Shown one piece after another: positions 46,672 through 58,098 of a DNA stretch of 64,000 nucleotides. The translations under genes were made by a program, and so were the position numbers. The stretch spans positions 3,162,001 through 3,226,000 of the forward strand of contig OX637794.1 in NCBI GenBank assembly GCA_951802425.1, read 5' to 3'. Position 1 is the stretch's first letter; every line of letters starts with the position of its first letter. The notes under the pieces were generated by a model. It was not told where the DNA came from. It worked only from the letters and a program-made list of their open reading frames with translations, and did no database searches. Origin of the DNA: Clavaria fumosa. Its lineage: Eukaryota; Basidiomycota; Agaricomycetes; Agaricales; Clavariaceae.

Positions 46672-48199
46672 TTAGACCTTGAGCGACTTGGGCTTCTCCC
46701 AGTTGTAAGCGGGATTGCCTGCATGAAAATTATTAACCCCTTAGTTAGTGTACCGGGGGAAGTACGACTGACCAAAGTGTCCATAAGAGGCAGTCCTTAG
46801 ATATTGCGGCTGTTGAAGATCAAGCTCGCGAACTGGGGTATACACGTGAGAAGCGTCCCTGAGTAAGACGTATTAGACAGAAGCTAACCAATCACACCCG
46901 GGCGAAGGTCCCAGTTTTCGCGGATGACGTCAACCAATTCTTCATCAGACCTTTTGCCTGTGCCATACGAATCGACATAGACGGAGAGAGGTTCCGCAAC
47001 GCCGATTGCGTACGAGAGTTGCACGAGAATGCGACGCGCCAACCCAGCGGCGACAAGCGACTTGGCTGTGGTTTGAATGTGAGTTGTGGCGTCAGCGAGT
47101 AGTAAAAGACACGCACCAATCCAGCGCGCGGTGTATGCCGCGGACCGATCGACCTTGGAGAAGTCTTTACCAGAGAAAGCACCGCCACCGTGAGCTCCCC
47201 AACCACCGTAGGTATCGACGATGATTTTGCGACCAGTCAGACCAGCGTCGCCCTGGGGGCCTCCAATAACAAAGCGACCCGAGGGTTGGATCTGTATACA
47301 TAGCCATAGTCAGGTTCACATGGAAAAAGCGTAGAACTACAGCCGAAGTGTTCTCATACGTGGTAGATCGTTCTCTCATCCAGAAGATGAGCAGGAATGA
47401 CTTGCTTGACAATTTTCTCGAGGATTTCCTTGCGAAGATGCTCGATAGGGATATCCTCGTGTTGAACGGACACAACGACGGTGTCGACGCGAAGTGGGAT
47501 AGTGGCGCCGCCATCCTTCTTGTACTCGATGGTGACTTGGGTTTTAGAGTCAGGGCGGATCCAGGGAATGGCGCCAGTGCGGCGCGCCAGAGCCATCGCG
47601 GCATTCAACTTGTGGGCTAACATTATAGTGAGAGGCATTAACTCCTCGGTCTCGTCCGTGGCGTATCCAAACATGATGCCTTGATCACCGGCGCCCTGAG
47701 CTTCGAGAGAGCCGTGCTCTAACGACTGGGCGATATCGGGGGACTGCTGCTCGATCGCAACAAGGATATTGCAAGTCTTGTAGTCGAACCCTTTGGCTGA
47801 GTCGTCGTAGCCGATCTGGTTGATGGTGTTGCGGATAACTGACTGATAGTCAATCTGGGCTTTGGTGGTTATTTCTCCGAAAACCATGATCATGCCCGTC
47901 TTGCAGGCAGTTTCGCAAGCGACTTTTGAGTAAGGGTCCTGTGCGAGGCAGGCATCAAGCTGTTCACGAGTGGATCAGTGTCAGTTCCAATATTCTGCAT
48001 GGGGAGGCCAAGCTCACGATAGCATCCGAGACTTGATCACATATTTTATCTGAGAGCGAGTGTCAGCGTTGAACGAGCACCAAACTTGATTTTGCGAGTG
48101 GCTACCTGGGTGACCTTCGCCGACAGACTCGGATGTGAAGAGAAAGTGACCAAGTGGGAGAGCGTATGAGCCTACACTCCCATTCACAGGTGCGCCCAT
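46672..48199 (-). CDS. SAM1: S-adenosylmethionine synthetase
   Basis: Makes S-adenosylmethionine from methionine and ATP, supplying cellular methylation. The ATG at 48199 starts [42 protein letters not shown], with the GHPDK ATP-binding motif rebuilt across the first intron. Later come [27 protein letters not shown], the [16 protein letters not shown] motif, [56 protein letters not shown] and [12 protein letters not shown]. It ends [14 protein letters not shown] at 46672. The family's usual ~390-400 aa is met. An in-frame upstream ATG near 48271 is ignored because the conserved proteins start near MGAP. Confidence 0.95.
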
Positions 48200-48362
48200 T
48201 GTAGTGTTTGTAGTGTTCGAGAAGGGGAGGAAAAGAGGGGAAGAAGCAGCTAAATGCAAGGTTGGGGACAAGTTTGACCAACCGGCAAAAACGTGAATTT
48301 ATTATGGTGATCACGCCATCCACATCTAAAAACGGACACGGTACAGTACAGTACAGAAGAGT

Positions 48363-51315
48363 TCAATGAGTTCCGACCTCCTTTCCTCTATTGTACGAAG
48401 AATCATTTGAGATCTCTACAACACCAAGAGGGTCTAAGCTCGTCTGCGAGATGGGAGGCAGCGTTATTTTATCAAGCTCTTGACCTCCACTTCCTTCTCT
48501 TCCGGTGGACGAACCCAAGAGTGGTGCGGCGCGTGTCGATTGCGCAGGGACGTGCGCCACGGTCGGATCAGAGGGCAGTACAGGAAGGACATTGTCGACT
48601 GGGTGCTTGTCCTGCATGACGGGGGAGACGGTCACTCCAGAACCCCACGGATTGTCGTACACAGATGACAGTGGAGCAGAGATAGGCAATTTCATATTGG
48701 CCCAAGGATTGCTTGATTGCCCGAACGTGTACTGAGGAATAGCGTCGTGTGACTCGGCCGTAAGTGGTTCATGTTCCGAGCCCAGCATCTCTGCGTTAGG
48801 TGAAATCATTTCTCGTTCGCTGGAGTTGGGTTGGTTCCAATCTTTCGCCACGCCTGCGTATGCATCCTGGACGACGGACAACGCGGCGGATGCATTAGTT
48901 GATAGCTTGCCCCACATAGATTTGACACCACTGCTCGAAAACATCTCTGGCGGTTTCTTGGCGAAAAAACTTGAGGATGACACGAAGAGAGAAGGCGCTG
49001 AGCCGATCGAACTTCCGAACAGGGCGGGGATGGGCAACTCATCCATCTGTCGACTTTGGGAGCTGCTGGGAAAGGGTAGCGGCACATCATCAGTTACAGT
49101 GGGCGTTATGACAGTCCTTTGTGCCGGGAGTAGCGCCGATGAGCTGGCAGACGGCAACGATGTAGGACGAGAAGGCGATTGGGACAACAGAAAGGGCGAT
49201 TCCACCGCACTGGTATTTCCGGCCGCAATAGCTTCGATATCTGTCATCCTCAGAGGTTCAGTTACATCAGCGGTTTCAGCTTGAGGTGTGATCCTCCCAT
49301 TCATCTCTTCATCCATTCGTCCATAGAGTTCGTGCCAGAAACGTACGTCTTTCGTATTCGGGAATAACACCCCCATATCAGCCTTGGGCGCTCTGTTCAA
49401 AGGATTGTCTAGAGAGCGATCGTACAGTGGGTTGGTATTCTTTTCCACTTCCTCTGGTGAGTTGAAGAAGTCCCACACACTCCGTGTGCGCTCGACATAC
49501 GATTGGCCGGTTGCACCAACTCGGCGTTCACGCTCGCAGTTGAACAGGAACGTGCCAAACTGGCATGCGTAGAGGTGGTAATGCAGTTGTCGAAGAAAAC
49601 GCTCGGTGAACTCAAAGCGTTCCGGAAATTGTCGCTGCACTTGGCGTACGCATTCCAAGAATTGATGAAATACAGGACTAGTCTCTCTCAGATGGTGTTG
49701 CGATGTAAATCTGTTCTGAACCGAAGCCAGGAAAGATTGAGATCCTTCCGGGTTAGTCGCCGTTTCCGTCGCGGAGAGAAAATTTTTCTCGGAGGACAAA
49801 TGGCCACATCGATCGAGGAATCGATGGCCAAAAGAGAGCCAATCCTTTTCTATCAATATTTGGAATCCTCGGGTCGTCCGATAGTAAGGATCGAGACACA
49901 TTTGAGCCAATGACAATAGCTGCCCGGTACGATCCCAGCCATCTGAACAGTGAACGAGGACATGCGATGAATTGATGTGAACGTTGCGTATGATCAGAAG
50001 AGCGCCCTCCAGAATCACCGAAATGTGACGTAACCATCCAGAACGTCGCAACGCTTGCCGATCCAAGAACAGGAGTCCCTTTGCGCTTGCGCTGAGGGTT
50101 TCGTTGACGCTCGCCGAAATGCTGTCTGCCTCCCGAAGAGCTTCAACAACCTTGTTCAACGAGTCGCGCATGACGTGAATATTGTCAATTCCCAGATACG
50201 CCTTTCTGGCTTCTCTGTAATGGTCCATATTCTCGGTCCCTGCGCCTTTAGCCGTGTTGGCCACAGCGTTAGTCGTTGGCCTTGCGTCAATGATGATGTT
50301 GGTCGCTGTTGCGCCGTATACGGGTACACTAGAGGCTCGAGAATTGGGAGAGTGATGAGATTGAAAAATAGACTCGATGAGCCTCTCATCCTGTACTGAG
50401 CGGTTCTGAATGATGCCGACCATAGGTTGGCTTGAGCGAGTGATAGTAGCCTTGGCAGTCCAAGCTGGCATTAGACGGAGTTTTGCATAACAAACGGAGA
50501 GGTGACATACGTAATTCGACCAGTGTAGATAGCTCAGCGTGGGTATGCGGCATTTACTTCGGTATTTGGATGCATATTGAAGTGTTGTGTCGCTGATTTT
50601 TGTTGGAACGACGAGTCGTGAAGGATAAGTGGGACAAAACTATGGGAACAAAGACGGTCAGTACGTGAATCTGGCCATTGCCGCGGCCAATGCATACCGA
50701 GTAATCTCTATTGATGTCACTGAACCGCCATGCTTTAGTTCGAGTGCCGATTCCCATACGCCCAAACTCCTCTCGAGGCGAGTAAAGCGTCCAGCCAGTG
50801 GTCGAGTTGAATGGCGGATTTGGAACGTAGGAGAAAGCGTACAGTTGCGTTACCGATGCTGATAGTCAGAGTGAGCGAGAGGGAAGAGAGAATGCAGAGA
50901 TGACAAGCGCACTCGTAACAGTAAGCTCCTTCACGCTTTCAAACACATCCTCAGCTTCAGATTCCTTTGAGAATGAGAGCGTAAAGGATTCGAACGTCCG
51001 ACAGTGGAATAGCAAGGGAGAATTGCCTTGTAACGTAAGAGGAAGGCGGGTGACAAGAGAAACCAGCGGATAGGGGACCTGGAGTCAGTTCAAGCAGAGA
51101 CGAAGAAAACGGGTCACAGAAGGTAACTAACCCACATCTCCTCCTCGTTGTCATTGGCATAGCGGAAAATAAGATGATGGGCCGTCAAATGGACGCTACC
51201 AGATGCGAAAGACCGATATTTGGTGCAGATCACTCTCTCGACCTGATTGTAATCTCAGATGTGAAAAGCCCTCCGGGCTGCATTGACGTACCTTGGAAAC
51301 CCGTATGGCATCCAT
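48363..51315 (-). CDS. YMR1: myotubularin-type phosphoinositide 3-phosphatase
   Basis: Predicted to remove the 3-phosphate from PI3P on endosomal membranes. Start at ATG 51315 (MDAIRVSKVERVIC, closing an intron after VSK). The PH-GRAM part continues VHLTAHHLIFRYANDNEEEMW and VPYPLVSLVTRLPLTLQG. Then FAF/YAFSYVPNPP, EFGRMGIGTRTKAWRFSDINRDY, RCRIPTLSYLHWSNY joined by an intron to ITRSSQPMVGIIQNRS, IIDARPTTNAVAN and AYLGIDNIHVMRDSL. The catalytic loop VHCSDGWDRTGQL (CX5R) lies at 49949-49926. KDWLSFGHRFLDRCGH and ESPVFHQFLECV follow. The C-terminal ~250 residues are Ser/Pro-rich, disordered and specific to fungi. The stop is at 48363. Confidence 0.93.
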
Positions 51316-51583
51316 GGAAATTCAAGGAATGAAGAGGGTCTGGCATCACATGACTAAGAAAGCAATGCGCTTGCGCTCCTTGTACGTGGCGTTGTACCTG
51401 GCGGAATTTCACCCCTTAGTTGCATTGCCTAAACCCGGGACACCCTATCAACAGAGAGGTAGATGACACATAATTTGAGGGTACCTGAGACATTACGAGT
51501 CAGGTAGCTTTGAGGTCACTCAATTTCCAATAAATGTATGGCGGCACAGTAAAGCCTGCTTGCTACACTGCCAGGAACACAAA

Positions 51584-52623
51584 CTATAGGTATAGGCCCA
51601 GGACATTGCCGCTAAACAATAGAGCAACTCCAACACTCATAGCGAAACCGATGAATGGGGATGAAACAGTAGCAATGCTAGTGGCAGTGCCAATACCGCT
51701 GGTGACAGTGCTGGTGCTGGTGCCGGTGCTCACGCTGGTGCTGGCGCTGGAGCTGGCGCTGGTGCCGGTGCCGGTGCTGGTGCTGGTGCTGGTGCTGGTG
51801 CTGGTGCTGGTGCTGGTCCTGGTGCTGGTCCTGGTACTGGTGCTTGTGGTGCTCAAGCTGGTGCCTGTGGTGCCAGTGTCTGTGCCCGAATCACTTGTAC
51901 TAGAGCTAGTAGTTGGAGTCGAGGTTGACAACCCGTCAACCATGGCTTTGTTCTTTTGCGGTTTGAACATTAGCAATTGCTGTTGCAGATACATACTTAA
52001 AAGTGCATACCCTAAACTCTTCATAGGCATATGAGTCTGAAGTAATGGCGAATACCATTCCCTGACTGCAGTGGCTACGGAAATTGATGAGAGATTGCCC
52101 TCCCACTGGAAGACAAGAAACATACCGTGCTTGGGCACAGTAGAACCACATGGGGATGCTTGTCACATCAACTTCGAATGTGGAAAGTTGATCCATTGGG
52201 GCACCGTGCTGAGGGCCAGAGTCGAAGCCGCCCGCCATCGGGTGGCATGGCTCGTCGAATGTTGACTGAGTTGCAGTCTGCAAGCAATATACATCTCAGC
52301 GACATAGTAACGGGATGTTAAGGCTAGCGGAATAACAAACATGGATCCCGCCAACGCTGCAAGAAGAGGCGAGAAGTCTTTAGTAACCGCCATGATTGCA
52401 ATGTCATACTTACAATTGGAATACCAGCTTGTCGCCAATGTTAGCATTGATGCTGTGGGAAGAGATTATAGAGTAAGTCGCAATAGGGCTCTAAGAAGGG
52501 ACCTTGGACTTGCAAGTGAGGGGTGAAGGCAATCATACCCCTTTCGCCAACACGGATGTACCATGTCTCCGCAGAGACAGCAACGACAGGCAGAAGTGCA
52601 AGAGCAAGAGTAGAAGCTCGCAT
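51584..52623 (-). CDS. secreted serine-rich cupredoxin-domain protein, probably GPI-anchored
   Basis: An ATG at 52623 starts a signal peptide ([18 protein letters not shown]). Exon 1 (52623-52514) ends in FTPHF after a GC-AG splice; exon 2 (52452-52414) gives [13 protein letters not shown]. Next exons give [42 protein letters not shown] and [11 protein letters not shown]. These supply the blue-copper ligand set His (IHT), Cys (FYC), His (RHC) and Met (GMV). The C-terminal half is a Ser/Thr repeat stretch and a hydrophobic tail ([25 protein letters not shown]) that fits a GPI-anchor signal. Such proteins are common at fungal cell walls; copper binding is inferred from the ligands. The exon border before QLLMFKPQ or NKAMVDG is uncertain. 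Confidence 0.8.
51705..51850. repeat. hexanucleotide repeat encoding Ser-Thr
   Basis: GGTGCT/GGTGCC/GGTCCT units on the plus strand (AGCACC on the coding strand) run nearly without break. They encode alternating Ser-Thr in the cupredoxin protein and are likely to vary in length. Confidence 0.8.
52453..52513 (-). other. probable GC-AG intron in the cupredoxin gene
   Basis: The donor reads TT/GCAAGT and the acceptor CCACAG/C, 61 bp. Only this donor keeps both FTPH and [11 protein letters not shown] in frame; the GT donors nearby give the wrong phase. Confidence 0.6.
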
Positions 52624-52696
52624 TTTGAGCAAGCTTATCAAGGGAAAGTGGTTTTAAACCTGTTAGTGTATGTAAGTAAACTTGCAATAGGAAAAG

Positions 52697-52770
52697 AGAT
52701 AATCACCTTGTTTCATCATCACCTTGTTTGTTTCATTGTCACCTTGTTTCACAATCACCTTGTTTCACAA
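52697..52770. repeat. short tandem repeat, TCACCTTGTTTCA-like units
   Basis: About four imperfect copies of a 17-20 bp unit built on TCACCTTGTTTCA lie just upstream of the cupredoxin gene. Further CTTG/TTTCTGAC words follow up to 52990. The rest of the 52624-53009 interval shows no gene. Confidence 0.6.
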
Positions 52771-53004
52771 CATCCAAATCAGTGAAAAATCCAAATGTGG
52801 TAGTGCTATTCAGACAAGATAGTGGTTAGTGATGTGTCAGCCCAGCTTGGGCTGAAAGCCCTGGCTTTGGCCTGGCCTTTGGGGGCTTGTGGCCTGTGAA
52901 GATCCCAGGCCACATCAGCACTTCTACAAGTACCTTGTTTACCTTGCTAACTTGTTTCTGACTTGTTCTGACTTTTTCTGACCTTTTGCCTTGAATGTCT
53001 TGTA

Positions 53005-53009
53005 CTATT
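53005..53009. other. target site duplication, left (CTATT)
   Basis: CTATT directly precedes the 5' LTR and is matched by CTATT right after the 3' LTR at 61400-61404. Confidence 0.85.
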
Positions 53010-53573
53010 TGTCAGGATCCATTATGTAAGCCGCTGTCACTGAGTCCACAACGCGCTAGAGTCTAGTTACGAGGACCGAGTATGGGATCACGTGACCACC
53101 CGCGACCTTAAGCGCCCGCCCACGACCTCAACTCCACACTCGCGGCTCCCCACGACCAACACCCATCACGTGCCCCCACCCACGTTCCTTGCGACTTCCC
53201 ACGCTTTGCAATTCGTGATGGAGGCGGATCAGCAAAAATGCCTCTGACATCCCCCATCAATCAATCTAACCTAAACAGGCCTAATTGAGGTCTCCCCTCG
53301 GGCAGCCAAGACCACACCAAGCATTCCCTCTGTCGTCCTCCCCACATCCGTACCTCGCCGCTACCTTCCTTATTCGGCATCCCCTTTTCCCTATATTGCC
53401 TCCCCTATCCCACGCAACTCAGAGCGCGTAGCCTCGTTTCTCTTACTTATGACTCACCTCCTACACAGCCCCCTTCCCCCAGTATATATAATGCCTTTGT
53501 AATGAGTGTAGGCCCTCACGTTGAAATCGAGCTTCTTTCCCCTTCTCGCTTCTGTGAGGGACTCAGACTGACA
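53010..53573 (+). repeat. 5' LTR of the chromovirus
   Basis: 564 bp, starts TGTCAGGATCC and ends GACTGACA, giving inverted TGTCAG/CTGACA tips. It contains a TATATATA box at 53483-53490. It matches the 3' LTR closely; differences seen by eye are mostly transitions plus one 16-bp indel. Confidence 0.95.
53483..53527 (+). promoter_or_regulatory. LTR core promoter and predicted RNA start
   Basis: TATATATA at 53483-53490 is followed, about 28 bp after its end, by ACGTTGAAAT (53518-53527). That ten-mer is the exact reverse complement of 53576-53585. The RNA start at or near 53518 is predicted from TATA spacing and pairing, not observed. Confidence 0.55.
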
Positions 53574-53575
53574 CA

Positions 53576-53585
53576 ATTTCAACGT
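53576..53585 (+). other. putative self-priming primer-binding site
   Basis: ATTTCAACGT lies two bases inside the 5' LTR and pairs perfectly with ACGTTGAAAT of the LTR. The usual TGG start of a tRNA-primed site is absent. The expected arrangement for Tf1/sushi-type elements is a primer made from the 5' end of the element's own RNA. Confidence 0.6.
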
Positions 53586-53694
53586 CCACCCCTTGCTACC
53601 TCGACCCTGTCAACCCCCGGTCGGCCTAGCTTTCTCCCTACCCCCTGCCTGTCGTGTGCAACAGAACGACGAGAGAACCATCCTGGCGTATCCG

Positions 53695-55477
53695 ATGTGT
53701 AACGAGGACATAACGGACGAGTGGCTCACCACGGTCCTAGACTTTGGAGAAGACGAATACTGGGCAAGGTACTTTGACACTCGCGTACGAACTGAATTCT
53801 ACCCAGACACACCTATGGAATCCGACGTCTCAGAGACGGAAACTGCGGTACTGAGACCGCGAGAGCTACGCCCTTTTGAGCTTTGGATCATCGAAGAAGA
53901 GAGAAGACTCGTGCCTTACTTCGGAAGACTATATGCACAGGAGCAGAGCAGACGAGAGCAGAGATTGAGAGAGGCCTTAGCAGTCGCCCTACCAGACTCC
54001 GCGACCTCAGGCACGAGATCGCCCGTACACAGCACCATTGACATCAACCTCGACGACCTCGAGGACTACATAAACAGTGACAACAACGAGTCGACGAATG
54101 AACCCGCGTACATTTCCGTGGAGATCCAGACAGAACTTACCCTCCTCGGAGTCGAACAGTTCATCGTCCATGAATACCGACCCCTCGCTTTCATCCCCCG
54201 TCCTATCAACCCCATCCCCCCCAGCACCACCAGTTCATACCGAACCCCCTGTAGACTTCGCGAGTTTAGACGAGCGCCTAGCCCGGCAAGCACCATCACC
54301 ACCACCACCACCACAGTCACCTGTGACTCCAGAGCCAGAACCGCAACCCCAACCCGCGAATCCATCGCCGCCAGAACCCTCGCCGCCACCCTCGCCTGTA
54401 CCCGAAATGGCAGACGCCGTCCCTGCAGCCCCAATGCCGAGGCTGGACCTAGCCATTCCATCTTTTGATGGAAATAAGAAGAACTTCCGGACCTTCCTCA
54501 GGTCCCTCCAACTACAGTTCCTGGGAAATCAGGGGCTCTATGCCAGTGATCTGAACAAGATCCTGTTTGCGCTGAGTAAGATTACAGGAGAAGGATTCGC
54601 AGCAGAATGGGCGAACATGCGAGGTGATGAGATCCTAAATGCTGGAGTAGCCGGAACTTGGGAAGATTTCGTCCTGGATCTGCGTAGGGCCTTCGATGAC
54701 CCTAACATCATGGCGACCGCCCTAAACGATATCGCCAAGTTGAAACAGGGAGCGCTAGAAGCCGCGGAGTTCTTCGCCTTATTCAAAACGTTGATGCGCA
54801 AGGCAGAGCTGGATCTGGTCGACGACTCTGACGTGTAAATCCACTGGCTGGAGACGAATCTCAACTGGAGGCTGACCACGCAGGTCTACAACGTCAACCC
54901 CATGCCACTCACCTATGCCCAGTGGAAGCATCTGGTCAAGACCCTGGACGCTCAGCAACGACGGCTTGATGCGATCATCCGCAAGCAGAACGCCAGCCGC
55001 CCGGCCCCGCCTCAGTTCCAACAGTCGCGACCACTGCCGACACCCCCGCGCTATCCGAACCCGAACCCCCCGCGACCCGCGCCTCGCTTCCCCTCTGTCC
55101 CGCAGCAGCAGCAACGTGCCCCTGCTCCTCAGATCATGCCCCGTCCCGCTGGTGCCGGTGACAGGATGATCGTGGACCAGACACGGGCTCCTGCGGCGGA
55201 ACGTCGATGCTTCCGCTGTGGCCAGGTGGGTCACATCGCCCGAAACTGCCACCTCCCAGACTCGTGACCCTATGTCCCGAGGCCGCAGGTTCGCGCGATG
55301 GTCCCTGGCCCAGTGGAGGTGGAAGAATATGAGAATGAACTTGCGCTGCTCTGCGACAGGCTCGCAATATACAAGAGAGAGAGACAGATGGCTGGTGCCC
55401 CGCAGGCCCAGCAACAACAACAACAGCTCCTGCCGGCTCCCACCCAAGAGCAGGGTTTTGGAGAAGAGATGCAGTGA
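53695..55477 (+). pseudogene. broken gag of the chromovirus
   Basis: Starts at an ATG (MCNEDITDEWL). Coding runs in one frame to about 54150-54230, shifts frame, then continues through FDGNKKNFRTFLRSLQLQF, the conserved gag core. A TAA at 54836-54838 interrupts the frame before IHWLETNLNWRL, and a TGA at 55265-55267 follows the zinc knuckle CFRCGQVGHIARNC. Beyond that stop the same frame stays open with an acidic and Gln-rich tail to 55477. The capsid-like protein is therefore not made as one chain. Confidence 0.85.
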
Positions 55478-56304
55478 GTCCGAACTCGCGTCTCTGTAAT
55501 AGTACAAGCAATGTTCCCGCCAAGTATACCCAAATATACAATCTTGCAACGGAGACACGCTCGGAGCGCGAACGAACTTGAGGACAACAGAATGACAAAA
55601 GTCGCAGAAGAGAAACCAAAGAGACAGAAGAGAGAGTTGACCTTACCGGCGCACTTTGAGACTCTGACTATGGCTGAATGGGGAGGCGTTAAGGTCTTGA
55701 TCAACTCAGGTTGTACCAATTGTTTTATGGACCTGGCCTGGTGTAAGGAACTTGGACTGGAGCCCGTCCCACTACAAAACCCGATCAAAGTGTATAATGT
55801 GGATGGCTCGGCAAACAAGAATGGACCGATCTGCTATGGTATCGACCTCCTGCTAATGATAGGGACCACCAAGAACGAATACACTTCTTGCTCGGAGCTG
55901 CCAAATCGCACAAGATCATCTTGGGGCATGACTGGCTATCCAAACACAACCCCGAGATCGATTGGCCACTAGGGAAGGTCTCCTTCAAACGCTGCCCCCA
56001 AAGCTGCCACTTCGACCCGTGCCTCGCGAGTCCTTGGGCCTACCCAAAAGGCAGTATATGGGATAATGCACTACAAACAACTATGGAAATCCGCTTTTCG
56101 GACTCTGGAGACATGCCCGACTGGCCATCGCTATACCCAATGGTCTTCAGCGAAGCAAAGTGGGATGTATTACCCAAGCCGCAACCTGACTTTGACATCA
56201 AGATCGAGTTCCACGAGGACCCGGGCCACTTATCCTCCAAGCTATACTTGCTGACTAGAGAAGAGATGATTGAGATGAACAGGTGGATCGACGAACAGCT
56301 CGCA

Positions 56305-58098
56305 TGTCATGAAAGCATCATCTGTACTATCAGGCCAGCAAATTTCAATCCTTTAACTTAAGGAATACTGTGCAAATCAAGCGAACAAGGGGCTAAACCC
56401 CAACTATATATTTTATCGCAAGATAAGTACAATACTTATCTACACGAAAGAAAGCCAAGACCCCTCTTCATCAAGAGAGGAGCCCGAGGTGCCGTACTCA
56501 GACCCCCAAGACTCCTCTTCCCATGACTCATCTGAAGAGTCTGAAAAGTCAGACTCACCCACGAACCCGAGAGCTACCCTCAAGGGATGGGAGGCAAACT
56601 GACCATCCCAGATTCCCGCCTCCAGGGCAGCCTCTCGCAGATCTCGCACAGCGCCGAGAGAACCTCCGTCGTCCAGAGTAGGAGACGGGAGGGAGGAATA
56701 GGCGGGGGGGAGGTCAACGGTAGGAAGGGAGGGCGACGGAGGAGGCGCCACCAACAGGGTATCCAGAGGTTGGGGATCTGGACCTGGGGACGGTAAGCCA
56801 GATGTACAGGACCAGAACCGATCTCAGCCCAATCCTGCCCACCTTGGTACCAGGTACCTTGGTCACCCCAAGGGGTGGTGGCCCAAACAGTTGGTGAGGG
56901 AGGACGGGGAGGAGCCCAGTCCCAATCTATAAAGAATCAGACTTACTGGAGACAGAGAGAAGCAGCTCAGCTAACTCACCATGAGGGTCCTCGAGAAGGT
57001 CACAAATACGTTGGTAAGGACCTTGGGTCAAGGAGAAATCCTTGACAAGGTGGGAGGGATCCCCACAGGCGAAGCATCGGTCGAGGACCCAATAGAGGTC
57101 TGCATCGGCAGGGATGAGTTGAACCCACCAGTGGAAGGTATCGCAGGAGAGCTTGATCCCAGTGCGGGGAGTGAAGAGGGAAGAGCTGTGGAAGAACTCG
57201 ATGAGGTGGTGGCCTTGGAAACACATAGCAGGCAGACTCTGAAGAGACGGCGAAAGGAGGAAGACTGTCCTTTTATCCAATAACCGCCACAGGCTGATCT
57301 CGACCTCGATTGGGCAGACCCCTATCCACCAGACACAATCACCCCTAAGAAGATCTCTGATCAAAGATCAGTTTCACTTGATCACTGCATCACACCGATC
57401 GATCAAGTAATCATGACTCAGAACAGCTCGATCACAGATCATCTGATCCTCCAATCATATCCCCAACAAGATCAGACGCAGCCAACGTGATGTAATGCAT
57501 CGAAGCGGGGACCCTATCTGATCGCGGATGACATCATCATCACAAGGATCCCAACAAAGATCGACACTGCTCAGACTCATCATTCCAGTGCAAGCGTGCA
57601 GCTTTCCTGATCATCTATCAGATTCTGATATTTAATCAATGACTCATACATCATGTACAGCCCATAGCTAGAGTATATAAGACCTGGGACCAGCCCACAT
57701 GTACCCTAGCTTCGATCTTTTCGTCTATACACTTACTTGAGAGACCTCAACTAAGTCTGACAGCAAACGTCGCTGCTGAGAACTTTGTGCTGGAAGGATT
57801 TGTCTTCCCACCTTTAAGGTTGCAAGTCATCCCTCCTGAGAGTTTCACCAGCCACCCATTGATTGAGCAGAACCTCTATCAGTTCGAGTACTACCAAAGG
57901 TATACAAGGACTTGGATAAAGGACCGGCTACTCTGAGCCAATCCCCAGACTTATTACCAGACACTTCGACTACTGCAGGAGTATTCCCTGCATATCGAGA
58001 GGCAAGTCCGTCAGGACTACCGACTAGCCTTGGAAACTGAACAGACCCTTCGCTCTACCCTTGCGCACCAAAGGGGTTTTGCTGTCACAAGCCTGACA
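56305..58098. mobile_element. nested 1794-bp TGTCA..TGACA insertion inside pol
   Basis: The insert starts TGTCATGAAAG and ends GCCTGACA. It is flanked by TCGCA on both sides (56300-56304 and 58099-58103). Removing it with one TCGCA joins the protease-RT linker in frame. It contains a TATATAA box at 57675-57681 on the plus strand near its right part, and antisense coding-like sequence in the left part. I found no second copy of its ends, so it may be a large solo LTR or a non-autonomous element. Confidence 0.85.
56440..57364 (-). pseudogene. antisense coding remnant in the nested insert, zinc-knuckle protein
   Basis: One stretch (57364-56927) reads DLYWVLDRCFACGDPSHLVKDF, a CX2CX4HX4-type knuckle lacking the last Cys. 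The next parts read DWDWAPPRPPSP and, after a frame change near 56785, PSPGPDPQPLDTLL to a Ser/Asp/Glu-rich end at 56440. There is no ATG at the start of the open stretch. It resembles gag-type proteins of fungal retroelements, but I cannot place it in a family. Confidence 0.5.

Noticed and set aside
53010..53573. tRNA-primed primer site after the LTR
   Set aside because: The sequence after the LTR starts CAATTTC and not TGG; the match to the LTR itself is better.
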